From Macropodus opercularis (Eukaryota; Chordata; Actinopteri; Anabantiformes; Osphronemidae): DNA of 64,000 nucleotides. The notes below the pieces were generated by a model. The model worked only from the letters and a program-made list of their open reading frames with translations, made no database searches and was not told where the DNA came from. Position numbers and translations under genes: made by a program. Shown here piece after piece: positions 9,147 to 19,185 of this stretch. How positions within the stretch are numbered: the first letter of the stretch is position 1; every line of letters starts with the position of its first letter. The DNA is taken from NCBI GenBank assembly GCA_030770545.1, contig CM061098.1:16396001-16460000 (forward strand), given 5' to 3'.

Positions 9147-12100
9147 GTGGAGCCCAGGACGCAGAGTCGCAGTCTTACACGCCTCTCTGCAGACTCTCAG
9201 CCGCCACCCGCTCGTAGCTGTAACACTCCCATCGAGACTGTGTCTGCTCCCCGACCACCTAAATTATATAAATCACAAATAAATAAAAGAGGAGTGATTC
9301 ACAGGAATCTAATAAACATCAAGACAGCTCCTCTTACAGAACAAAGTAACAATAAAATAATTAAATGTGGTCTATTAAATATGAGATCTCTCTCTTCTAA
9401 ATCTCTGTTAATAAATGACTTGATAAGTGACCATCACATAGATTTATTTAGTCTCACTGAAACCTGGCTGCAGCAGGATGAATACGTTTGTCTGAATGAG
9501 TCAACTCCAACCAGTCACATCAACCATCATATTCCTAGAAGTTCAGGTAGAGGTGGAGGAGTAGCAGCAATATATAACTCAGATTTATTAATTATTCCTA
9601 GCCCTAAACATAACTATAATTCTTTTGAGAGCCTCACTCTGAGCCTTTCTCTCTCAGACTGTAAAACCCAGAAACCAGTTGTGTTCTGTGTTGTCTACCG
9701 TCCTCCTGGTCCATATTCAGAGTTCTTAACTGAATTCTCAGAGTTTTTATCTAACTTAGTTCTCAGCACAGATAAAGTGATTGTAGTGGGCGACTTTAAC
9801 ATTCATGTAGATGTTGACAGTAACTGTCTCAACATTGCATTTAATTCACTACTGGATTCTATTGGTTTTAGTCAGCATGTGAATGAACCCACTCACTGTC
9901 TTAATCATACTCTCGATCTTGTCCTGACTTATGGGGTTGAGATTGATCATTTAAAAGTTCTGCCTCAAAACCCTCTGTTATCTGACCATTTCTTAATAAA
10001 ATTTGAATTTACCATAACAGACCTGACAACAGTTGGAAATAAGTTCTATTACAGCAGATGTTTATCTGATGATGCTGTTATTAGATTTAAGGAGATGATT
10101 CCATCATCTTTTGTCTCATTCCCTTGTAGCTACACAGAGGAGAGCAGTCATCTGAATCATGAGCAGGTAGATTGTCTTGTTGATGGTGCTGCAGCTTCAC
10201 TGCGTACAATTTTAGACACTGTTGCTCCTCTGAAGAAGAAGCCAGTGAATCAGAGGAGGTTAGCTCCATGGTATAACTCAGAGGACTCGAAAACTAGAAA
10301 GATTGTGGCGTTCCAACAAATTAGGTGAATCCTGTCTAGCATGGAAAAACAGTTTAATACTATATAAAAAAGCACTTCGGGTTGCTAGAACCACATACTA
10401 TTCATCATTAATTGAGGAAAATAAAAACAACCCCAGGTTTCTTTTCAGCACTGTAGCCAGGCTGACTAAGAGTCATAGTTGTGTTGAGCCTAGTGTCCCT
10501 TTAAATCTCAGCAGCAACGACTTTATGAATTTCTTTACCAATAAAATCATAACCATTAGAGAAAAGATTTATCAGAATCTGTCAACAAAAGTCATAAACC
10601 GATCTGCAGATCCAACAGCCTTAGATCTGCTGGTTAGACCTATGTCTTACTTAAACTGTTTTTCCCCCATAGATCACACTGAGTTAACTTCAATAATTAA
10701 CTCTGCTAAACCAGCTACTTGTCTCTTAGACCCAATCCCAACCAGATTACTCAAAGAAATTCTTCCATTAATCAGCACGTCCATATTAAATCAAATCAAC
10801 CAATCGCTGGTTACAGGCCACGTACCACAGGCTTTTAAAGTTGCTGTGGTCAAACCTTTATTGAAAAAACCTACTCTTGACCCTAGAGAACTTGCAAATT
10901 ATAGGCCTATATCCAATCTGCCCTTTATTTCTAAAGTTCTTGAAAAAACCGTAGCTAAACAATTATGTGACCACTTGCGTAGAAATGACCTATATGAAGA
11001 TTTCCAGTCAGGATTCAGATTACATCATAGCACAGAAACAGCTCTGATTAGAGTCACTAATGATCTTCTCACAGCTTCAGACAATGGTCTAGTTTCTGTA
11101 CTTGTCCTGTTAGATCTTAGTGCAGCATTTGATACGATAGATCACAAGATTCTATTGCAGAGACTGGAACATAGCATTGGGATTAAAGGAAAAGCACTGG
11201 GATGGTTTAAGTCTTATCTGTTGAACAGATTCCAATTCGTCCATGTTCATGATCAATCTTCCATCCGCACAGGAATTAACTTTGGAGTTCCACAGGGTTC
11301 TGTGCTTGGTCCAATACTTTTCAGTCTTTACATGTCTCCCCTTGGTAATATTATTAGAAAACATTCTATAAATTTCCACTGCTATGCAGATGATACTCAG
11401 TTATATTTGTCCATGAAACCAGAGGAAACAAACCAATTAGTCAAACTTCAAACTTGTTTAAATGATATCAAATCCTGGATGTCCCATAACTTTCTCCAAC
11501 TGAATTCAGATAAAACTGAGGTTATTATAATTGGTGCTAAAAACCAGAGAGACTCTTTATTGAATCAGATTGTTACTCTGGATGACATAACGTTAGCTTC
11601 AAGTTCTACTGTGAGGAACCTTGGTGTCATTGTTGACCAAGATCTGTCCTTTACACCATATATTAAAGAAATCTCTAGAACCGCCTACTTCCACCTGAGG
11701 AATATTGCTAAAATTAGGAGCATCCTCTCACAGAGTGATGCTGAAAAATTAATCCATGCATTTGTTACCTCTAGGCTTGACTACTGTAACTCGCTACTCA
11801 TAGGTTGTCCCAATAACTCTTTGAAAATCCTCCAATTGATTCAAAATGCTGCAGCCAGAGTTCTGACTGGACTTAGGAAGCGAGATCACATTTCTCCAAC
11901 ATTAGCTTCTCTGCATTGGCTCCCTGTCAAAACTAGGATAGAATTCAAAATTCTTCTCCTCACCTACAAAGCTCTTCATAATAAAGCTCCATCTTATCTT
12001 AAAGACCTCATCGCTCCTTATGCTCCCAACAGAACGCTTCGTTCTCAGAGCGCTGGTCTGCTTGTGGTTCCTAGAGTTTCTAAATGTAGAACAGGAGGCA

Positions 12101-12225
12101 GAGCATTTAGCTACCAAGCTCCTCTCCTATGGAACCAGCTTCCAGTCCAGGTTCGAGAAGCAGACACCCTCTCTAGTTTTAAAACTAGGCTTAAAACCTT
12201 TCTTTTTGACAAAGCGTATAGTTAG
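9147..12225 (+). pseudogene. L2-type LINE ORF2, endonuclease and reverse transcriptase, one frameshift
   Basis: The N-terminal part (to 10328) is an APE endonuclease: LFSLTETWLQQDEYV, SSGRGGGVAAIYNSDL, VVGDFNIHVD and LLSDHFLIKFEF. The C-terminal part (frame of 10303-12225) is the reverse transcriptase: ANYRPISNLPFISKVLEK, DFQSGFRLHHSTETAL, LLDLSAAFDTIDHKILLQRL, GVPQGSVLGPILFSLYM and the catalytic HCYADDTQLYLS. The usual C-terminal region follows and ends TFLFDKAYS. Both parts are one ORF separated by a single frame change at about 10284, where one extra G in GAGGACTCG suffices. No ATG precedes the endonuclease in frame until NMRSLSSK, so the true start is uncertain; 9147 is simply the first open codon (a GTG). 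Product length without the break is close to 1,000 residues, normal for the family. Confidence 0.88.
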
Positions 12226-12814
12226 AGATGGTTCTGGTCACCCTGAACCATCTCTTAGTTAAGCTGCTATAGACTTAGACTGCTGGGGGACGTCCTTTAT
12301 TGACTGAGCTCTTTTTTCTCTTTTTCTTCTACCCACTAACATGCCTCCATTTCCACATGTGACTAACTTTGTCCCTTTTCTCTCCTAGTTGTGCTTCTCC
12401 CCTTCTGTCTCTCTCTATCCTCATCTACAGGTATCATCAGACTCAGAGTCGTGTGTCTCCAGTGTTCAGTTGCTGGTCCAACCATCCTGCCTGTGTTCTG
12501 TTGCTGCTTGTTTTGTTGTTGTGGTTGTGTTCTTTTCTCTCTTCTCTATCCCCTCACCCCAACCGGTCAAGGCAGATGGCCGCCCACACTGAGCCTGGGT
12601 CTGCTGGAGGTTTCTTCCTCGTTAGAGAGGGAGTTTTTCCTCTCCGCTGTCGCTATTTAACTGTACAATTTATCGATTGGCTACAATTAAAAGCTTGCTC
12701 TATGTGGGAATTGTTGGGTTTAGTTGTGTAAGGTCTTAAAACCTTACTTGTAAAGTGCCCTGAGATAACTGATGTTGTGAATTGGCGCTATATAAATAAA
12801 GTTGAATTGAATTG

Positions 12815-12821
<7 letters not shown>
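12226..12821 (+). other. 3' UTR and pentamer tail of the L2-type LINE
   Basis: The UTR is shared with the other L2 fragments here. It ends with TTGTGAATTGGCGCTATATA and AATAAA, then TTGAAT-type repeats. The end repeats are what the element reverse transcriptase recognises in L2/CR1 families and are probably expanded by template slippage. Confidence 0.85.

Positions 12822-12846
<25 letters not shown>
12822..12846. repeat. (AT)n tract at the 3' end of the L2-type LINE
   Basis: About twelve AT units directly after the TTGAA tail, mirroring the tract at 8010-8030. Confidence 0.95.
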
Positions 12847-14767
12847 TTTTTTCACCTCACTGCTGAAAGTCACAATCAGGGCTAAAACAGTCTCTGAACA
12901 CACCTAAGCCAGGTAATCAGCTGTGGACTGGGCAGGAGGGCTGGAGGATGGCGTGTTAAAATGCCTGACTGATGACCCTGTCACAGTTGCATTTTACAAA
13001 AAAAATGTTTTTTTGTCTTTTTATGTCCATGTCTGTAAAATCCTGATCGTTATTGCTAATTCTTCTATGCAGCGGCTTACAAATTTAGTGTTTTATTTTA
13101 ACATTTTTTACATTACTTGAATGAAAACATAAAACATTATTGTGTATTGGAGACCCCACCAGACTCTGTCCAGAACTCACAACTGTATTGAATTAGGTTA
13201 TCTGTACAATGTACCTCCCTCCAATTCATAAGATTATTGAAATTTAAATTACAAATTTAAGCAACCTGCTTCACAACCTTGGCTGATAAAAGGTGTCTTT
13301 AAGTTATAACAAACAATCCAGATGTAATACTGTAAATTTAATAAGGTGATAGACACCACAGGTTGATCTGATTACAAAGAGTTGCATCAGTGCCTGTGCT
13401 GCCTTTTGTAATACAGTATTTATTTTTCAGTCGGCATGTCTCCCTGAGATCTCCTTTGCTCCCACTCTTAATAAGTTTCACGTCTCCTTAGCCAAAGCAC
13501 CACCAAAACTTGTACTTTTAATACCAACATGAAGGTTATCGATGCCAGTGGCACTAGGAAGGCAGCCTCCATCGCCTCTATCTGCCCTGCTCAGTGCATT
13601 TGGCAGCTTCTTTACTAACAAGGTGGGTGCCAATCTGATCCTTGTTCTCCCCACCCAAAGACTATTCTATGATGCCAAACATCTTATACTTCAGGTCAGT
13701 CTGAACCTTCAAGGCTCACGTAGCCACATCCCACTGCCTCCAAACTGTTTTACACACTTTCTCTGAATATTTTAAATACAAATCTGCAGCCATCCTGTAT
13801 AATGTAACAGGTTCACAGCCGTACAAACATCTACATACTGTACAGCAAAGGTCTTTGGCTCCACATATCGCACAATCAAAGATGTTCTGTGTCAGTAGTT
13901 TTCATTAAAGGTTTAGCTCTGTGGCTAAGAATATACGTGTTTCTAAGTCTATTTCCATGCAACAACCACTGTATACAGTAATCCAGACATTTTAGGGCCT
14001 CTGTGATGTGAGTAACATTTGACTGTTAAAACAGAACACAGGTGTAATCCATAGAGTTTAATGATCTTACTTTGGAAGTTCAGTTTCGTCCACGTGCACA
14101 GAATGTTGGACATTACTAAATTTGAGCAGTAAAAGACTTTGGAATCCATTATCTTATATCAAATCTCAAGGCACTTTAGACTATTTTGAACCAGTATGTT
14201 TATGTTGTGATTTTAATACGTGACCTTTTGACCTTCCAACAAAAGTTGGAATCTCAGCTGGCAGGACCAGTTTTCAAACATTGTTTAAAAAATTACCACC
14301 ATAATAACTTATTTTTTGATGGCTTATTATGTCCTGCATGTGTGAGTTTTAATCCATGTTTGCATGGATGGCAGTTTGTGTGTATGGTATTTTTGTGGCT
14401 TCATTTTAAATGCCAGAGATCAACAAAGCCACCCAGCCCTAATAGGTTATGCAGATGAGTCACCTAGTTAAACTGAAAAACCACAAGTACATGTGACATC
14501 TTTATCAAACAGCTAGAAGCAATTACCTGCAGCTCATATCATTACGATTTTCTGACAATGAGTTTATTTTTAATATCCACTGAAAAGAAAAAAAGTTTGG
14601 CATACTATAGTTATCAACAGACAACAATTTGCTGCCAGCCATTTATTTGACCACCTGCTATGATCACTTCATTTACTGGCTCTTGGGCTTAGAATTACTC
14701 TGTAGGTGGTGCTATAACCAAGGAACAACTTTATTTTACTCATCCCACTGTCATCGGTATACCTGGC
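12847..14767. other. No gene recognised
   Basis: AT-rich non-coding sequence. Open frames are short and show neither motifs nor credible splice structure. Confidence 0.5.
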
Positions 14768-14837
14768 TATGTGCGTGCACACACACACACACACACGCAC
14801 ATGCACGCACGCGCGCGCGCACACACACACACACACA
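14768..14837. repeat. 70-bp alternating purine-pyrimidine tract (CA/CG)n
   Basis: CA runs flank a (CG)-rich core. Purine and pyrimidine alternate without a break from 14768 to 14837, the pattern favouring left-handed Z-DNA. Confidence 0.9.
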
Positions 14838-15339
14838 GACTAATCAGTAATCCCCTCTTCTCCCAAAGCGGTCACTCTCCCTACCGCTGTCTATTTCCTG
14901 AACACAGAGATTACAGCAAGTCCAATTGTCCTTTCTACTTAATGTCCTTGCATTTGGCTACTTACTGGTTGTACTTTGAATGAACCTGATTAGGTAGACA
15001 AAATGATATTCACTTAGGATTTAAGCATTACCAGCTCTATTTCACTGAATGAAGTCGGGGAAATCTGTTGTGACAGATTTACATGATGTCAGAATGAAAT
15101 AAGAAAATGTCTCCATGTAGAGCCTAAATGTGAATGAAGCAAAAAGTTGACCATCCTGCAATTCTGTATGTTACCGCGATACATGAGGGCATCTGGAAGA
15201 ATGCAAGAGCATAATGACTGACTCTCTCACTAATGATCTTTAACAATAAAGCTTAAAGGTTAAAGCCAACACAAAACTTTAAGAAAAAGCTGTCATTACC
15301 ATAATAAGGTCATGGGTAGTGCCTCAGCGTCTATTTTAT

Positions 15340-15500
15340 CCAAATATCCTTCCGTTCATTATCTACTGTGTGTTGCTTATTCTTTAGAAGGGCATAGAGC
15401 GCCGAAGCGGATCTCAGCAGCCACTTCACGCAATGTGACACCTGGACAGACTGAGTCTACTACAGGCATCCATCTATTCACATGTTATTTCCAGACTTTA
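15340..15500 (+). repeat. Decayed copy of a widely dispersed fish repeat (5' half)
   Basis: The order of phrases (TCCGTTCATTATCTACTG, GCTTATTCTTTAGAAGG, GATCTCAGCAGCC, ACACCTGGACAGACTG) matches a very common teleost interspersed repeat that I know from general experience but cannot assign to a named family. The downstream half of the same kind of repeat is seen near 46625. Confidence 0.45.
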
Positions 15501-17329
15501 TGGGTTGAAGAGGACAACCTGAAAGCAGCATTAAACAATGGAGCATGAAAGGCTGATGGCTGACAGTTAGACCCTCTACCTACATGCAGACAATGGCTTT
15601 AACTTTCAGCCTATGATAAGACCACCTTTCATGATGTAATGTCTGATGTCATACAGTACTATGGCAAATAAACAAACAAACGTGTCAGGCAATCTATCTG
15701 TCATCCGCACCCAAGCACACAGCCTTTAGAAGAGGCTCACACTAAGTGACACCTCCGTAGATTGAACACAGGACACTGGGCCATTAAAGCTGAATTTCAT
15801 TTACCTCAAGTGGAATATTTCTTCTTGATGAGGCCTTTGGTTTGTTGTGGCTCATACTATATTTGAAATGATCACATACTACCTGAAAAAGCCATGTTGT
15901 AACTACACAGGTAGACGTCTGTGTTAATATGCTGTATTAAAACAGTAGTCAATTATTTTGACCTTTTTTTTATTTGAACAGAAAGCGAGAAATCACCAAG
16001 TTCAGATGATCAAGTTCAAAAGGCCTGTTGATACCAGGACCTAAAACATAAACCATACATGTAACTACATTTTTCAAGTAACAATAAGAACATATGAAAT
16101 TATGTAATTTAAGCACTTGGCAAAAATCACATAAACAAAATTGTTTAAAATATGACAAACACACTACAGAAGAATGTTTTAGTAGTTTATAGAAAAACCT
16201 CATAGGTTGATCACTCTGCTGTGAATTTATGACTCTGATGAGGAAACTTCATAGTGACATTGACTCAACACCAAATATCTAAAAGGAAATATGTTCAGCA
16301 GGGGTGTCCATGCTTTTGTGTCTTATGAGCTACTTTTATGATGAAGAGAAAATTATCAAAAAACAGACAATACATTGGATATGTACAATATCTGCTGGGA
16401 CACCTTACAGTAGTGTTGGCTTGGGTGACACCAGCAAACTGTGTCAACATCAACAGTAATTAGTGTAATGCATCACTTGTGTTACAGGTATCACATATAC
16501 TGAACATGCCCAGGGATCTAAAATTGCGCAGGAATCAGTATGAAACTCTGCCCAAACAACCGTGACAAGCTTACCTTCCACTTGGTTTCTGTACGCACAC
16601 AGATTCCTGTCACGAATGAGAGAAGTGCATTGGTCGGAGTAAGTCTGAAACACAAACGCTATCTGTAACATAATGAGGGCCAATGAATGTTTTACTGCAA
16701 GCCAATGTATACAGGAGTCTAATGGTGGTACATAATACATGAAGACCCCTGACACTTACACATATATAATTTACTTCTTTTGAAACCCCTTGTTTTTCCC
16801 CTCACACATACCCAGTGCAAACGTGAGAAGGTTATCCTGTTTGAAAGACATCTGGACATACAGTACATGTAAACACACTTAAAATGCAAGACTGGATAAA
16901 GGAGTCACGTCTGTCAGTGAATACAGTACATGCATACATATAGCTTGTCAGCTAAATGAGCTGCTCCAAGTTGCTGGCCACATTATTCATTGTATGACAA
17001 ATCGATGCTTTCAGGCCCTTACTGACGTAATACTGAGATAAATATACACAAATGCTAACACTCTGCAAAACAGCTGGTGCCTTTTCTAGTTAATGCAGTG
17101 GACACAGTACAGAGACACATAAGGTGAGGGGGCAATTAACGTTCATCATTTGAATCAGCTGACAGCTTGAAAGAGATGGAATACAAATCTCCTTAACCTG
17201 TTGGTCTGTAGGTCCAGGCAAATTTGTTTTGATTGTACACTACACACAACAAGATACCTAATGAGATAAAGACAACAGAGTGTAGACAGTGATATTGTGT
17301 CAAGCGTTGACTCCATGCTTCAGACTAAG
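15501..17329. other. No gene recognised
   Basis: AT-rich non-coding sequence. Small frames (for example minus strand 16450-16755) show no family motif. Confidence 0.5.
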
Positions 17330-17420
17330 GATGGGAATATCGACTTTCTGGAATTGATACTTCGATACCCGCTGGCCGATACTTTGGAGTCGATACTTTC
17401 TTAAGTATGGCTCGATACTA
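17330..17420. repeat. CGATAC-rich imperfect repeat, possible MITE end
   Basis: GATACTT/CGATAC motifs recur six or more times in about 90 bases, in both direct and partly inverted arrangement. No terminal repeats could be defined. The solo LTR lies about 140 bases downstream. Confidence 0.3.
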
Positions 17421-17556
17421 CTCCTAATAAAAACGTGCAATTACTTTTCACTTCTGATAGTTTTTAACTTAATGTGTTATAAGATATAAAAAATTAAATG
17501 AACCATTATTTTACTACCCCAAATATGCAATGAACTAAGTCAGGTTTGCCCAATAC

Positions 17557-18111
17557 TGTCACGATCGGCAGGATCCTTACTGGGTGGAACTCCACCCAGC
17601 GGAGATGATCACCACACCCCCGTCATTAGCTTTCACCTGTTTGATTACCTGCACCTGTTTCCGTGCCTGCTTTCTTAAGCTCTCGTCTCAGTTCTCCCTT
17701 TGCCAGATAGTCAATGTTCATCCCGAACTCAAGACCACAAATCCTGACTGCATTCTCGACCACGAATCCTGCTCACGTCCTCGATCACGATCCTGACTGC
17801 ATTCTCGACCACGACATTCGTGAGTGAATTCCTACCAGTTAATCAGCCGGTTCGGCTCGACCTTGGTTTCCCCTTTTTGAACTTTTGTTTATCAGCACGG
17901 GCTGAAGGAGAGCCCTTCCCCCCGGAGACTTTGCTACAGCACTCTCTACGCGCTGTCCATTTTTTGTTCATTCCTGTTCATGTTCTCGTTCTGCCATTCT
18001 GCCTCACCTTGGTTCTGTTCTAAACAATAAAACCTTTTTGGAATTAACATTATCCCATGATTCAGCCTGTTCCATCCCTCTCAAGCACATCCTGGTTTCC
18101 CACTCGTGACA
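17557..18111 (+). mobile_element. Solo LTR of a Ty3/gypsy-type element with perfect 5-bp target duplication
   Basis: The LTR runs from TGTCACGATC to ACTCGTGACA, so it has the TG...CA ends of LTRs. It is flanked by AATAC on both sides (17552-17556 and 18112-18116). A TATA-like CTTAAG lies about 110-120 bases in, and AATAAA lies near 18027. Its layout parallels the 5' LTR at 35925-37107: the same TGTCACGATC start, CACCTGTTTGATTA, TCTCGTCTCAG, and TGATTCAGC near the 3' end. No internal element sequence adjoins it, so it arose by LTR-LTR recombination. At 555 bp it is about half the length of the sushi-type LTR. Confidence 0.85.
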
Positions 18112-18149
18112 AATACCTCGATCGTTGAGGTAGTTTGGGTTGATCACAC

Positions 18150-18700
18150 TGACAAAATCCCACGTAGGCAGCTGTGAAAAAGAATCCGCGCCGTAGAGCA
18201 GCTGGAACCTACACATGTGCAGACCAGCTAAGCGGCAGAGACGTTTATATACGTGGACATACACAATATCCGCAGAATTATGCGCCAAAGCTGCCGGTAC
18301 ATGAACATGTGCTCACACACTCACCAGCTGCGCACCGTTTGACTTCCAGAACCCAAGTGAAAAAACATGTAACTCAAGGTAACAGAATCAAACATGAACA
18401 AGGCGCAAACCAACACAGTAACAGTTGACTAACAAAGTGCATACAAAAGGTAACAAACATAAGCAGAGTAACAACGTAGCAAACTAACTTACACAGTGAC
18501 ATGTAACAAAGAGCAACTAACAAGGTAATAGACTACATGACATTAGTGAGGGAAACAGAACATACCCAGCATAACAGTGACAGGGCTTAAATACAACACA
18601 TGGAGACAGGTCAAACTGATGGCACTGATTACCAGAAATGGGAAACAAAACAGGACGCGAGTTCACAAGAAGAAGAAAAAGAAGAAAGAAACACAAAACC
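18150..18700 (-). repeat. Possible degraded LTR, minus orientation
   Basis: On the minus strand a TATA-like GTATTTAAGCCCTGTCACTG lies near 18570-18590, in the style of gypsy LTR promoters, with polypurine-poor AC-rich surroundings on the plus strand. Boundaries and target duplication could not be found. Weak call. Confidence 0.25.
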
Positions 18701-19016
18701 CAAAGCGCCTCTGGCAGGCAACATTAAAGGAGGTTTGCATTAATTTGGACAGTGATTTACAGTACATACTGCATGTTATTTACTCTAATGAACAGTTTTT
18801 TTAAGCCACTAAAGTGCTGTATTGCAACATTAACAATGGGAGCCTCTCTGAGGGATACATAGATAGTAACTTGGTCCCATGGAGGTTGGCCCCTATGCAG
18901 AGACATGTTCTTTTAGTTTAAAATATTGAATGAATTATTTATTTTCTCTATCTTTGCTACTTTGTAACAAAATGTCCTTCAAACTTACTGACCAAATACA
19001 CGTTATGTGGTTATGC

Positions 19017-19185
19017 AAAAACATTGGCTGAGAGAGCACCTCCACGTCAGAGAGCAATGGGCTGCCTGAAGGAGACCCAGGTTCAAATCTGGTCTCAGTC
19101 AGGATGGTTTGTTCTTGAGCAAGACCCTCCATGCAAAAATTAATTTCCCCATTCTGGGATAAATAAAGTTTTTTGTGAACTTGTA
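19017..19185 (+). mobile_element. tRNA-derived SINE (family unassigned)
   Basis: An A-box-like TGGCTGAGAGAGC near 19025 and a B-box-like GGTTCAAATCT near 19079 have tRNA spacing. The body continues with GAGCAAGACCC and a tail GGGATAAATAAAG followed by T's. Head and tail order is typical of fish SINEs. Confidence 0.6.

Larger units (their letters stand above)
8031..12821 (+). mobile_element. Near full-length L2/Maui-type LINE (about 4.8 kb)
   Basis: The element has a 5' UTR, ORF1 with an esterase-like domain, ORF2 with endonuclease and reverse transcriptase, and a 3' UTR. The 3' UTR ends GGCGCTATATAAATAAA followed by TTGAA repeats, the hallmark 3' tail of fish L2-type elements. Only one frame break is seen in each ORF, so this is a young or recently active copy. 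It is the best reference for the other L2 fragments in the window (4230, 25433, 25777, 26748, 30505, 58096). Confidence 0.9.
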
